This document shows, piece by piece, positions 45,744 to 55,400 of a stretch of 64,000 bases of DNA (position 1 is the stretch's first letter; each line of letters opens with the position of its first letter). Below the pieces are notes generated by a model that was given only the letters and a program-made list of their open reading frames with translations, had not been told where the DNA came from and made no database searches. A program made the position numbers and the translations under genes. Source of the DNA: Pseudomonadota bacterium (GTDB taxonomy: Bacteria; Desulfobacterota; Binatia; Binatales; Binataceae); the NCBI GenBank assembly GCA_021324855.1, contig JAJPIG010000015.1, positions 124,001 to 188,000 on the forward strand, written 5' to 3'.

Positions 45744-46450
45744 CACGCAAGCTCGTTCATGAAGCGCGCTGCCGCCTCGCGCGCAGCTTCATACGCGGTC
45801 GGGCCGAGCCTGCCGCGCATCAGTTCGACGCGCAACAACAGGAAGCAGGTCTGGATCACATCAAATCGGCAGTAGCGATGAATCTCGTCCATCCGACCCG
45901 CTTCGTAAAGCTCCTGAATCCGCGCGCCATCGATCGCCCCCTTGCCCGGCATCCCGATCATCTTGAGCAGGAGATCGAGTCCGCCGCGCAAGCGCACCGC
46001 GCCATAGTTGCTGATGAACTCGTATAAATCGAGATGGCGATCCGAGTAGCGATAGCGGACGGAACCCGGTTCAACAAAGTAATTCGGCGCTGCTATCTCG
46101 TAGCGCAGAGCGGCAAGCTCGAGCACCGGCAGATCGAAATGCCGCCCGTTGAACGTCACCAGACAGCCCTTGAAGCGGTCGACGCGCGCCCAGAACTCGC
46201 GCACGAGATTTTCTTCCGAGTAATCGGCAAGCGCGAGGCTCTCGACCGAGCGCAGGATGTAATTTTCATCGAGATCGCCGACCGCGATCGAAATTGGAAC
46301 ATGGATCGAAATCGGCGCGAAATCGCTGCGCGATTCCTCGCGGAACCGGCGATACGCCTCTTCGTCATCGATGACCTCGTTCGGATAGAAAGCGCGGTTG
46401 AGCAGCGACTTGTCGATCCGTGTTTCGATGTCGAAGACGGCGAACGCCAT
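45743..46450 (-). CDS. predicted 3'-5' exonuclease, PolB-type (PF10108)
   Basis: A 235-residue DnaQ-like nuclease of the DNA_pol_B_exo2 family. Metal-site residues are in AVFDIETRID (Asp, Glu), TFNGRHFDLPVLE (Asp), and YCRFDVIQT near 205-213 (Asp). The family is usually a stand-alone predicted 3'-5' exonuclease of unknown role. ATG at 46450 preferred to a GTG one codon upstream. Coupled to the downstream glycosyltransferase by TGATG, and 31 nt after mrp; the shared operon is of mixed function. Confidence 0.9.
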   Translation of the reverse strand: MAFAVFDIETRIDKSLLNRAFYPNEVIDDEEAYRRFREESRSDFAPISIHVPISIAVGDLDENYILRSVESLALADYSEENLVREFWARVDRFKGCLVTFNGRHFDLPVLELAALRYEIAAPNYFVEPGSVRYRYSDRHLDLYEFISNYGAVRLRGGLDLLLKMIGMPGKGAIDGARIQELYEAGRMDEIHRYCRFDVIQTCFLLLRVELMRGRLGPTAYEAAREAAARFMNELA

Positions 46451-46481
46451 CACGCTCCGGCCCGATTCGTGCGCTTGGTCC

Positions 46482-47519
46482 TCATACTTTCATTGCGGCG
46501 AGCGCCTGAGCTGCGATTTCGCGCATCCGAATGCTCATCGAATTCTCGGGGTCGATGGCGACTAATGGTCGAGCGTGATCGCCGCCTTCGCGCAACTCTC
46601 GCACGATCGGCAACTCGCCGAGAAACGGAACACCAAGCTCGCCGGCGAGCCGCGCGCCGCCGCCGTGGGCGAAGATCTCGTGACGCGCGCCGCATTTGCG
46701 GCACAGATGATAACTCAGGTTCTCGACGACTCCGAGCACCGGCACGCCGACTTCGCGGAACATCGCGATGCCGCGCCGGACGTCAAGCAGCGCGATTTCC
46801 TGAGGCGTGGTAACGATGATTCCGCCATCAAGCGCGACCCGCTGTGTGATCGTCAACTGTGCATCGCCGGTGCCGGGCGGCAGATCGAGCACCAGGCAAT
46901 CGAGGTCGCCCCATTCGACGTTGAACAGAAACTCGCTCTCGAGCTTGGTAACCATCGGACCGCGCCAGATGATCGCGGTTTCCTCATCGACGAACAGCGC
47001 CATCGAGACGTACCGGATTCCGAAGCGCTCCAACGGCACGATGCGCCGCGCTTCGGTGATGCGCACCCGCTCGTCCGCGCCGACCATCATTGCGACGCTC
47101 GGCCCGTAGACATCGGCATCCATCAGTCCGACTTTTCTGCCGAGTGATGCGATCGCAAGCGCGAGGTTGACCGCGACCGTCGATTTGCCGACGCCGCCCT
47201 TGCCACTGGCGACCGCGAGTACGCGCTTGACGCCCGGGATCGGCTGGCGCGGCAAGGCCGCGGCGCTGCGCGGCGTCGGCGCGCGTTCCACGTTAACTTC
47301 GACGGCGGGCACGCCTTCGATCGCGGAGACGCTCCGTTTCACCTCTTCGACGATGCGCTCGATCACCTCGGGCTTCGTAGTTGGCGCCGATAGCATCACG
47401 GTGACGCCGCGCTGGGCGACTTCGATGTCCTTGACCATCCCGAACGAGACAATATCGCGTGAAAGTCCGGGGTACCTGATTTTCCGGAGCTCGGTGAGAA
47501 TTTCGTTGGGCGTCGGCAT
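46482..47519 (-). CDS. mrp: Mrp/NBP35-family iron-sulfur cluster carrier ATPase (ApbC-like)
   Basis: A 345-residue protein with an N-terminal DUF59/MIP18-like domain (about 1-85) and a deviant-Walker A P-loop NTPase (ASGKGGVGKSTVAVNL near 109-124). The CxxC that binds the bridging [4Fe-4S] cluster is in LCRKCGARHEIF near 272-283. The DLPPGTGDAQLTITQ segment is diagnostic. It carries and inserts Fe-S clusters in the cytoplasm, needed by the molybdenum and radical enzymes of such organisms. Divergent from the DUF4838 gene. Confidence 0.95.
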   Translation of the reverse strand: MPTPNEILTELRKIRYPGLSRDIVSFGMVKDIEVAQRGVTVMLSAPTTKPEVIERIVEEVKRSVSAIEGVPAVEVNVERAPTPRSAAALPRQPIPGVKRVLAVASGKGGVGKSTVAVNLALAIASLGRKVGLMDADVYGPSVAMMVGADERVRITEARRIVPLERFGIRYVSMALFVDEETAIIWRGPMVTKLESEFLFNVEWGDLDCLVLDLPPGTGDAQLTITQRVALDGGIIVTTPQEIALLDVRRGIAMFREVGVPVLGVVENLSYHLCRKCGARHEIFAHGGGARLAGELGVPFLGELPIVRELREGGDHARPLVAIDPENSMSIRMREIAAQALAAMKV

Positions 47520-47624
47520 GCTGAGAGTGAAACGGGGGACTGCGCTTTTGGTCCAAAAATTCTAAAGTCGACCTGATGTTATCATCCGGCGGAGGACCCA
47601 CAAACCGGCGTGCGGAGGGACGCG

Positions 47625-49481
47625 ATGTCATCGGCTGACGATGTGGCCGGGGGCAAAGCGGACCGCATCGCGGTCCGCTTTGCCCCCGGCGATCGCGCCG
47701 CGCCGTTCGCGGCGCGCGGGCTCGCGACCCGGCTCGCCGCGATGCTGGGCGAGCCGGTCGCCGCACTCCCTGCGGCCGAACTCGACGGCCCTCGCCTTGT
47801 CCTTGAGTTCGGCCGCCCCGGAGCGGAGGTCGCCGGCGGGGGCCGCGACATCGTCGCGGCCCCCGCCGGCGACGGCTACCGCATCGAGCGCGACGCATGC
47901 TCGATTGTAATTACCGGTGGCAGCGGACGCGGTCTGCTCCACGCCGTCGGCGACCTGTTCGAACAGCTCGGCGCGAGCTTCGCTCCCTGGCGCGATCCCG
48001 AATTTCCGGCGCATCTCGATCGCGCGAGGCTTGAGCGCGTCGCATCGCGCACGGTCGCTCCGGCATTTGAACGCCGTGCGTTCGCCTCCGACCTGCTGAC
48101 CTGGCATTACGAGGATGCGGGTCGCCGCGCGGAGCATCTTGTGCACGATCGCCTGTTCGTACCGTGGATGACTGCGCGCGGCATGAACGCCTTCCTGTTC
48201 ATTCGGCACCTGCAGGACATGCGCGTCCGGGTCGATGAACTTGTGCCGATGCTCGAGCGTTTTCAGGTGAATGCGGAGTACGGCGGCCATATCGTGCCGC
48301 AACTGATGCCGCGCGCGTTGTTCGATTCGCACCCGGAATATTTCGCCGCCGGCGCCGATGGCACACGCATTACACTCGGGAACTTTTGCGTATCGAACGA
48401 AGACGCGCTCGCGCTCGTGCATGAGAACGCGCTCGCTTTCGCACGCGATTACCCCGAGAACCGGATGGCCCATGTATGGGGCGCAGATTTGAGGGATGGC
48501 GGATGGTGCCAATGCGCCGCGTGCGAAGCGCTTTCGCCGCAGCTCCAATACATGAAGGTCGTCGACACGGTCGCGCGATCGCTCGCCGAGTCGGGCATCG
48601 AGGTTCCGGTTGCTTACCTTGCCTATCACGATACGCTCGCGCCCGATCCTTCGCTCAAGCCGCGCGAGAATGTCTGGTTCGAATGGGCGCCGCGCGAGCG
48701 ATGCTACGCGCATGCGATCGACGACGCCGAATGCGCCGTGAATCGCGAATATTATCCGTGGCTCGAACGCTACCTCGAGATTTTCGACGGCCGCGGGATG
48801 ATCTTCGAATATTACGCGGATGCGATCCTGTTCGGCGGCCTGAGCTTCGCCACGCCCGGCGTGATCGTGCGCGATCTGCAAGCCTACCATGGCATCGGAA
48901 TCCGCTCGGTCTCATGCCTGACCTTCGGCGCCTTCAGCGTCTTTGGTTATCCGCTGAACCTTGAGACTTTCGCGCGCGCCACACGCTCGCTCGATTATGA
49001 TCCCGAACACGCCGCCGTCGAGATCGCCCGCACGCGCCATCCGCGATGCGCCGCCGAAATAACCAACGCGTACCGCGCGATCGAGCGCGCCTCCACGCTC
49101 GCACTTCGCTACGGCGACGTGCTGCGCCCATTCAATTCGGATGCGCAGCCGGCCGCGCTGCGCCTTGCTCATCGATCATTTGCGGAGGCAATAGATGCCG
49201 CTGACCATGTGCCGGGAACCGACGCGATGCCTAGGCTTGCGGCGGAGCGCGACCTGTGGCGGCTCAGCCGCGATGCGCTCGTCGGACTCGCCGATTACGT
49301 TGCCGCGCGCGACGAGCGCGGCGATGCGCGCCGCGCGGCAGGCGAGGCCGCGATCCGCAAAATCGAGTCGGCGCTGATGCAGATGCATCCGATCGCCGCC
49401 GAATTCAAGGGTACCTGGGGCCAGTACGATTTCGAGCACCTGGTGCCGCGATGGCTCGACAGGCTCCGTCGGCAACTCTGA
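47625..49481 (+). CDS. DUF4838-domain protein (GH20-like, probable polysaccharide-related)
   Basis: A 618-residue protein. Residues about 1-125 resemble the N-terminal beta domain seen before hexosaminidase-type barrels; the following barrel has WCQCAAC at 294-300, a hallmark of DUF4838, plus GHIVPQLMPRALFDSHPEYF. No signal peptide is evident. The family is related to glycoside hydrolases, but activity is unproven. GGAGG at 7 nt before the ATG at 47625 fixes the start. Residues 8-83 are coded by a chain of inverted repeats (47646-47873), two of which are exact 15-codon palindromes. Divergent from mrp, convergent with the CmcJ-like gene. Confidence 0.83.
   Translation: MSSADDVAGGKADRIAVRFAPGDRAAPFAARGLATRLAAMLGEPVAALPAAELDGPRLVLEFGRPGAEVAGGGRDIVAAPAGDGYRIERDACSIVITGGSGRGLLHAVGDLFEQLGASFAPWRDPEFPAHLDRARLERVASRTVAPAFERRAFASDLLTWHYEDAGRRAEHLVHDRLFVPWMTARGMNAFLFIRHLQDMRVRVDELVPMLERFQVNAEYGGHIVPQLMPRALFDSHPEYFAAGADGTRITLGNFCVSNEDALALVHENALAFARDYPENRMAHVWGADLRDGGWCQCAACEALSPQLQYMKVVDTVARSLAESGIEVPVAYLAYHDTLAPDPSLKPRENVWFEWAPRERCYAHAIDDAECAVNREYYPWLERYLEIFDGRGMIFEYYADAILFGGLSFATPGVIVRDLQAYHGIGIRSVSCLTFGAFSVFGYPLNLETFARATRSLDYDPEHAAVEIARTRHPRCAAEITNAYRAIERASTLALRYGDVLRPFNSDAQPAALRLAHRSFAEAIDAADHVPGTDAMPRLAAERDLWRLSRDALVGLADYVAARDERGDARRAAGEAAIRKIESALMQMHPIAAEFKGTWGQYDFEHLVPRWLDRLRRQL
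47646..47690. repeat. perfect 21-3-21 inverted repeat in the DUF4838 gene, exactly 15 codons
   Basis: The 21 nt beginning GCCGGGGGCAAAGCGG at 47646-47666 and their exact reverse complement at 47670-47690 flank the loop ATC. The element starts on a codon boundary and ends on one, so it is 15 whole codons with the Ile codon ATC at the centre, and every codon pairs with a codon. Neither arm extends further. Confidence 0.96.
47694..47716. repeat. inverted repeat 9-5-9 in the DUF4838 gene
   Basis: CGCGCCGCG and its exact reverse complement CGCGGCGCG flank CCGTT, 3 nt after the first long palindrome. Small and GC-only, so weak by itself; listed because it continues the chain. Confidence 0.6.
47729..47757. 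repeat. inverted repeat 10-9-10 in the DUF4838 gene
   Basis: CCGGCTCGCC at 47729-47738 and GGCGAGCCGG at 47748-47757 are exact reverse complements with a 9-nt loop. Confidence 0.65.
47772..47816. repeat. inverted repeat 12-21-12 in the DUF4838 gene, spanning 15 codons
   Basis: GCGGCCGAACTC at 47772-47783 and its exact reverse complement GAGTTCGGCCGC at 47805-47816 flank 21 nt. Like the two long repeats the unit is 45 nt and starts on a codon boundary; its interior is only partly complementary, as if an older copy had decayed. Confidence 0.8.
47829..47873. repeat. perfect 21-3-21 inverted repeat in the DUF4838 gene, exactly 15 codons
   Basis: The 21 nt beginning GTCGCCGGCGGGGGCC at 47829-47849 and their exact reverse complement at 47853-47873 flank the loop ATC. 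Same size, codon phase and central Ile codon as the element at 47646-47690, but the arm sequence is different, so this is not a copy of it. Confidence 0.96.
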
Positions 49482-49492
49482 GGGCGTCGCGC

Positions 49493-50320
49493 CTAATCCG
49501 CCCAGAAAACCAGCGCGCGACTCTCGATACTCTCGCGCGGGATACGATCCGGCGGCGTGGTCGGATCGTCGAAGGCGCCGTGCGCGGTGAAGCGGGCGCG
49601 CCCGTCGTCTTTCGAGTCGTAGCACTTGAGCACGATCGCTTCGTTGCGTTCTAGGTTCGGGAAATAGAACCATCGATGGTTTGGGTTGTAGAGAAACGCC
49701 CAGGTCTCGCCGGTCCAGTCGGGATAGACCAAATCGCTGACGACGACGTCCTGCGGCGCAATCGTGCTGGCGTCGCAAACCGCAAGCGGCGTGTCCTGCA
49801 GCGGCCCGCGAATCGGACGCCATACATTGAACTCGGCGAAGCGATGCTTCAGCAGCTCATCCGCTTCATCGGGCAGATGGGTCCGCACGCGGCGCGGCGC
49901 GGACATGAAGGTGTAATCGTTATGCACGAAGCGGATCGGTTTGCCGGCGCGCTGCTGATCCGCGAGAACCGGATTGCGTACGACGTGATCGAACACCGCG
50001 ACGCGCGACGCGCCGGTGACCGACTTGAGCAGCTTTTCAAGCTCGGGATAGTAGATGGCGCGCACTTCGTCGGGATCATAGAAATCGCGAACCGCGGTTT
50101 CGTGACGCGTGAGGATGAAGCCCTGGCGATCGAGCGACAAATCCGCGGCGATCTCGCGCCCGTTATGAATCATCACCTTGTACGCGGCGTAGGTTCCCGA
50201 GCGTTTCGGCACGCCGGGCGGCGGCTCGTAAGCGTAATTGACGGGCCGCGGCACCGCGCTCGCGAGATAGTTCAGCGATGCTTCGACGTAGCTGGTGGAT
50301 TTGGCCTGGATCGTCTCCAT
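49493..50320 (-). CDS. CmcJ/NvfI-family oxidoreductase-like protein
   Basis: A 275-residue protein resembling the CmcJ/NvfI family, in which members act with non-heme iron/2-oxoglutarate-type chemistry or have unknown roles. A candidate metal site is HNDYT near 137-141, and the family segment FAEFNVWRPIRGPLQDTPLAVCDA is clear near 161-184. C-terminal NPNHRWFYFPNLERNEAIVLKCYDS carries a further His and the conserved FPxLxxxEAxxxKxYDS pattern. No signal peptide. The substrate is unknown. It lies downstream of the secreted beta-propeller gene but 122 nt away. Confidence 0.8.
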   Translation of the reverse strand: METIQAKSTSYVEASLNYLASAVPRPVNYAYEPPPGVPKRSGTYAAYKVMIHNGREIAADLSLDRQGFILTRHETAVRDFYDPDEVRAIYYPELEKLLKSVTGASRVAVFDHVVRNPVLADQQRAGKPIRFVHNDYTFMSAPRRVRTHLPDEADELLKHRFAEFNVWRPIRGPLQDTPLAVCDASTIAPQDVVVSDLVYPDWTGETWAFLYNPNHRWFYFPNLERNEAIVLKCYDSKDDGRARFTAHGAFDDPTTPPDRIPRESIESRALVFWAD

Positions 50321-50442
50321 CGTCTTGGAGCCCTCCGTATAGGCGCTCGGAATCTACGATGGATCTAGCAGAGGCGCGACGGCATGCGCTATCGAGGCAT
50401 GCCGCCCGCATATCGGGTCGGCAGTAAGACCGGATGCGATAT

Positions 50443-52323
50443 CTAGGGAAGGCATGTGTTTTGCCCTTTGGCAAGGCAGGCCTGAGCCGGCGTGAGAACC
50501 GGATTCGCCAGTCCGATAAACTGGGAAATGGTATCGAGCGCGTTGTTCGCCACCCACACGTTACCCGAGGCATCGAGCGCCAGCGCGAATTGCCCGTGGA
50601 TCTCAGAGAAGGGCGCGAAGCTGAGGCCGGTGGTATAGTTGCTCGCGGCGGTCAACTCGCTCAGATTGTTGCCGGCGTTGTTCGCGACCCACAAATTATC
50701 CGCGGAGTCAAAATCGAGGGCGAGCGGCTCATTGAGCGCGGCGCCGGCGGGCGAGAACACGGCGCCGGTCGTGTAGCCCGGGGCGATGAGTTTGCTGACG
50801 CTCGCGCCGGTTTTATTGACGACCCAAACGTTGTCACTGGAATCGAGGGCGATCGCCACGGGGTTGGCGAGCGACGCGCCGACGGGTGCGAAGTTGAATC
50901 CGGTTCCGTAATTGCTCGCCGCGGTCAGCTCGCTGACGCTGTTGTTGTTAAAATTGGCGGCCCAGACGTTACCCTGCGGGTCGACGATGATCGATGCGGG
51001 CCCCGCCAGTGCCGCACCTGGGGGCGCGAAGTTGAAACCGGTCGCATAGCTACTGGATGCGGTCAGTTCGCTCACGCTGGCGGTGTTGAGATTCCCCGCG
51101 AATGCATTGCCGCCTGCGTCCAACGCAATTGCCAATGGACCGTTAAACGCGGCAGCCGCTGGAGCAAAATTGAGTCCGGTCGAATAGTTACTCGAAGCGG
51201 TTAATTCGCTAATGCTATTTCCTGAGTAGTTGCTGGTCCACACGTTATCGTCCACGTCGAGCGCGATACCGCTGGGAAACGAAAACACCGCGCCTGACGG
51301 CCCGAAAACGGAACCCGTTGTATAACCAGTTGTGGCGTTGAGCACACTCACCGAATTGCCCTGCGAATTCGCAGTCCACACGTTCCCGGCAGTGTCAACC
51401 GCCAACTCGTACGGTCCGCTATATTCCGTGTCGGCCGGATCGTATTCAATGGCCAACGCCCACGCACTGGGCGAAGCACTCAATAACGGTGTGAACGGAG
51501 GGTTGTCCGGTATCAAGTTGTACAAGCTCGTGACGTTGTTGCCGGGATTCCGCGCCATATCGACGGCCGCCTCAAGCGTCGTGGTCGGTGCGGAGCCAGC
51601 GTGCGGCGTGGCGGCAGTGAACAGGCCTTGGCATTCGCTGGACGTAGGTCCGCTCGAATCCACGCACGTCGCCAGGATATCGGCGAGCGTATAGAGCGCA
51701 TCGGACGTTGGAGCGACGCCCAGCGGGAGTAAAGCAGGCGTCAGTCCGGTGGCCACGTCGACCAGAGTCGACGCAGTAACTACTGCAGCGGCATTATTCA
51801 GTCCGGTCTGATTGGACGCGGAGGTCCCGATGATTTGTCCGGTGGCATCGGTAAACTGATTGAGCGCCCACACGGTCGCGGCGGTAGTTACCTCGTTGAT
51901 AACTGCCGAGCGCTTGTAAGTTCCGCACGGACCGATCGCAACGCTAAGCGCGATAGCGGCATTGGCGGCGCGTTGTCCCGCGGGAGTACCGCCGGTTGCG
52001 ATGAGATAAAGCTGCTGGCTGGTTTGGCATTCAAACTTCGAAAACTTGAATTTGCCATTCCCGTCCGACTTGACCGACGCCAGTTGCGAGCTGCCAGACC
52101 CGTAGCCGCTGGTTCCCGCCTGATACAGGGTAATTCGCGCGCCGGCGATTGGGCTGCCCGCCGAACCGCCAAAAACGGCGCCGCTCAGCACCGGCTTGGG
52201 GCTTGGGGCCGGAGAAGACGAACTACTGCTACCGCATCCCGCGGTTGTAAGCGCAGCCGTCGCAACGATGGCCAACAAAAATCCACGGACGGCAGAGTAT
52301 TCCTCCGAGCGATTGCCTTTCAC
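50443..52323 (-). CDS. lipoprotein with carboxypeptidase-like repeat and seven-bladed NHL/Vgb beta-propeller
   Basis: A 626-residue exported protein. The signal peptide ends in the lipobox TTAGC, followed by a low-complexity Ser/Pro linker. Then comes a CarboxypepD-like beta domain (VLSGAVFGGSAGSPIAGARI) and, from about residue 310, roughly seven repeats of 43-45 residues built on the pattern GxxxFAPxGAxxxxPxxIALDxxGNVWVANxxxNSVSELT, the streptogramin lyase (Vgb)/NHL propeller type. No catalytic site is evident; binding is more likely. GGGAGGA lies about 8 nt before the GTG at 52323. It follows the G8 gene by 91 nt and probably shares its transcript. Confidence 0.85.
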   Translation of the reverse strand: MKGNRSEEYSAVRGFLLAIVATAALTTAGCGSSSSSSPAPSPKPVLSGAVFGGSAGSPIAGARITLYQAGTSGYGSGSSQLASVKSDGNGKFKFSKFECQTSQQLYLIATGGTPAGQRAANAAIALSVAIGPCGTYKRSAVINEVTTAATVWALNQFTDATGQIIGTSASNQTGLNNAAAVVTASTLVDVATGLTPALLPLGVAPTSDALYTLADILATCVDSSGPTSSECQGLFTAATPHAGSAPTTTLEAAVDMARNPGNNVTSLYNLIPDNPPFTPLLSASPSAWALAIEYDPADTEYSGPYELAVDTAGNVWTANSQGNSVSVLNATTGYTTGSVFGPSGAVFSFPSGIALDVDDNVWTSNYSGNSISELTASSNYSTGLNFAPAAAAFNGPLAIALDAGGNAFAGNLNTASVSELTASSSYATGFNFAPPGAALAGPASIIVDPQGNVWAANFNNNSVSELTAASNYGTGFNFAPVGASLANPVAIALDSSDNVWVVNKTGASVSKLIAPGYTTGAVFSPAGAALNEPLALDFDSADNLWVANNAGNNLSELTAASNYTTGLSFAPFSEIHGQFALALDASGNVWVANNALDTISQFIGLANPVLTPAQACLAKGQNTCLP

Positions 52324-52414
52324 CGGCCCTTCCTCCCGCATTCTTCCGTGCAACGCAGTCGCGTATTGGTTTTCTCGATGAGCAATTCATTGCGATGCAA
52401 TCATGCGCCGTCCA

Positions 52415-55400
52415 TCAATACTCTCCGATCTCGCTCGCCTTGGGCGTCGGCGTCGCAGTGGGCGCTGCGCATTGGAGCGGAGGCTGCGAAGTATAGTTAC
52501 AGTCCGTGCCGGAGATGCTGCTGCTTTCGAGATTAAACCCGATATTCCAGTTGAACGAGGTCGAGGGGCCGACGTTCGCAAATCCGAATACCGAGGGCAC
52601 GGGCCGCGCGTTCTGGTCATCGGCCACGAAATACTTGGCGTCCGGAAAGGTGATCTGAAACGAGGGACAGCCCTTCGCCGGGCAATCGATATCCTTGACC
52701 GACCAACTGCATATGGTCTGGCCCGCCGGATTCGTTTGAGTGCACAAATTATAATACGGGCTCGACGGATTGCACTGACATTGGCTGCCGCTCCAGGTAC
52801 ACATCGTCGCGGGTTTGCATAATTTCATCCCGAGCGGTACCGGCGGCTTATTATTCCCAGTATCCTTGGTCAGGTCGAAGTCGTCGGCCATCGAGGTCAT
52901 GTCGGTGCTGAGCGTCAGAATGCCGCTCTCACAACTATCCGCGTTGTAAGTAGCGCTCCATCCGACCGGCAGGTCTCCCACGTTCTTTTTCTGGTTGCCC
53001 GAACCCGACGGTTTTGCCAGCGCGAACTTGTAGTTGGCAGTTGTGATGTCGACATAGCCGAATTTGACGTTGGTCGAGGCAAAAGTAGGATTGTTCGGGC
53101 AGCCGGGAAGGTCTTTTCCGACGAACAATTGGTAGGTCTGCTTGGTATTCTGGTTGGCGTACAGGAAATAAAGGTCGTATTTCTGGTTGGCCGTGAAAAC
53201 GTTGAAGCTTTTGGCCCCGGCGCTCTCCTGCTTCTGCCTGGAAAGGGTCGTATCGATGTAATAAATGCCGTTGTTCACAGTCAGTCCGCTGCGCTGGAAA
53301 GTGCCCTGACCCATCATCCGCTTGACCTGATCGAGACCTTCCTTTTCGGTGGATAGTATCAATTGGCGATAGAGCGGGACTCCGGTGCATCCTTGAACTG
53401 GGGAACCACGCGGCGATTCGGAGCAAGGACGGCCCCAGCTTTGTTTGTCATCCTTGTCGAGACACGCCTGGAACGGCTTTTCCTGCTTCGGGTTCAGCCC
53501 GCACTCGGGATAGAGGGCCGTCGTTATATATTGATAGGGACTGGTCTTGGCAGTGTTCGGCGGACACTTCGCGTCGCCTTTGGGATTGAGGGCGAGATCC
53601 GACGCGCACTCCGGAGTCTCGCTAGGCGCGTCAAAGAAAGCCTCCTTATTGACCGAAATCGTTTCCGTCTTCGGGGGCGTCGGCGCCAAAACCGGACTGG
53701 TCAAGCCTGTCAAAGTGCCGTCATCATCATTGAGCACGGTCTCGCGATCGATATCAGTGAAAGGGTTGAACATGTTGTCTTGATATCGACAGTATTCCTG
53801 GCGTGCCGCCTTGACGTCGGTATCAAAATCCAGGAGGCCTGATTTGAACAGCGGCTCGGTGACGAAGTGGCGGATACCGACGCCGTTGAAGTACAGATTG
53901 GTCGAATGGAACGCAGGCGAATAATAGAAGCCGTTGGACTGTTTCCACCCAATTGCAGCATTGGGCAGATAGCAGCGGTCATTCACTTGATCGGCCCGGG
54001 CGGCGAAGTTACCGCTGCCCATGACGCCGCTGGCTGCGCACGGATTGCAGTCAGTTGCACCTTCCGGGCAGGCGTTAGGCTTGCAGCCCCCCAGTGCGGT
54101 TCCCTTCACAGTGCCATCGCTGGTCAGATAGGTAGGTTGGATATTCAGGTACGCATTCGAGTCCTGGTAGGCGGGGCCGTCGTAAACGCTGAACAGCCGC
54201 TGAAAGTTGGTAAAGGTCTCGAGTTGCATGCTGATGCCGTCGTCCTTGCTCAGGCAATACGAATTATTGAGTCCGCCTGAAAATGGATCGCCGGCACAAC
54301 TCAAGCCTTTCGAGCTGCCGTCCGTGAACGGATTGAACGGTCCTGCGTTGGAGGCATACGGATTGTTCGGCAAATCGCTCTGCGAGTTCTTCCATTGCGT
54401 GCTGCCGATGAACGCGCTCTTACGGGCGAGCGCCCAGAATCCGTCAGGCACCGAGGTCTTGCTGTAATCGCCGCTGGTCACGAAGTTAAGTGCGGCGGCC
54501 TGCGGGTCGGTGATCACGCTGTCGATGACCAGCGACCAGAACGGCCGCATCCAGATCGCAGAGAAATTCTTCTGCGCCCAGTTGAAAGAGCTGGTGTAAC
54601 GGTCGAGAACCGTGACGTCGCAGTTTTGTGCGCTTCCCTGCGCGCAAAGGTTGACTCCTCCAGTGGCTGAGCAATCGGCGTTGGGCAAGCCCGAGTCAGC
54701 GGCAGGACACCGGGTTGCCAGCCGTCCACCGCCGCCAACGATTGGCCAGTAGGTATCGGTGGCTCTTACCTGCGGAAAGTTGGCTTGCGCGTGATCCGAA
54801 GGGAGCATCGTCAGCACATCGGCCTTGGCGTCCTTAGTGACAAGATTGACGCCGTTGCAGGCGGCGGTGAGGCCGACTTCCTGGAAGGAGTTCATCGCGC
54901 TGACGCAAGTATTGCCGACAAACGTTTGCAAGGGCGTGGTGCCCGCGCGTTCATCATAACCAGCCGTCGGAACGTCCTGATTGGGAATCACCGAGCGTTG
55001 TTCGCTCGCATAGCCAAACCACTTTTCCAGCCGCGAGGGGCCGCTGATCGCGCCCGGTACGAACCAATAACAGGCGCCGCAGGCGCCCGCGCCGGCGGCG
55101 AAATTGTACTGGAAGTCATTCCAGCCGTTCATGATCCAGAAGACAGCCGGATGGTTCGAATCCGAGTAGAAGGGGAAATTGTCAGGCGGCCTGCAGCTTG
55201 GGTTGTTGAGAGATCCGTCTTTGCAGTTGGGATCCTTGGTGGTCAGAATGCCCGGGACCAGGCGCGGGTTCTGCGCATTGGCGACGGCCGCGCGCGCGAA
55301 CACTCCCAGATTCGAATATAGCTTGTTTCCGGTTTCGGTCCCGTCTTCGAGATAGTATCCGTGGCCGATCGACTTGTAACCGACGTTGCGCGCCAGCAGG

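Noticed and set aside
47628-48890. Long antisense open frame across the DUF4838 gene
   Set aside because: It is a GC-driven shadow. The sense frame has the family motifs and an RBS. The palindromes make both strands read alike over short stretches.
50380-50404. Hairpin with 8-bp arms (CGGCATGC / GCATGCCG) between two minus-strand genes, as a terminator
   Set aside because: No T-run follows on either strand and the loop is 9 nt. It may be a structured spacer or chance.
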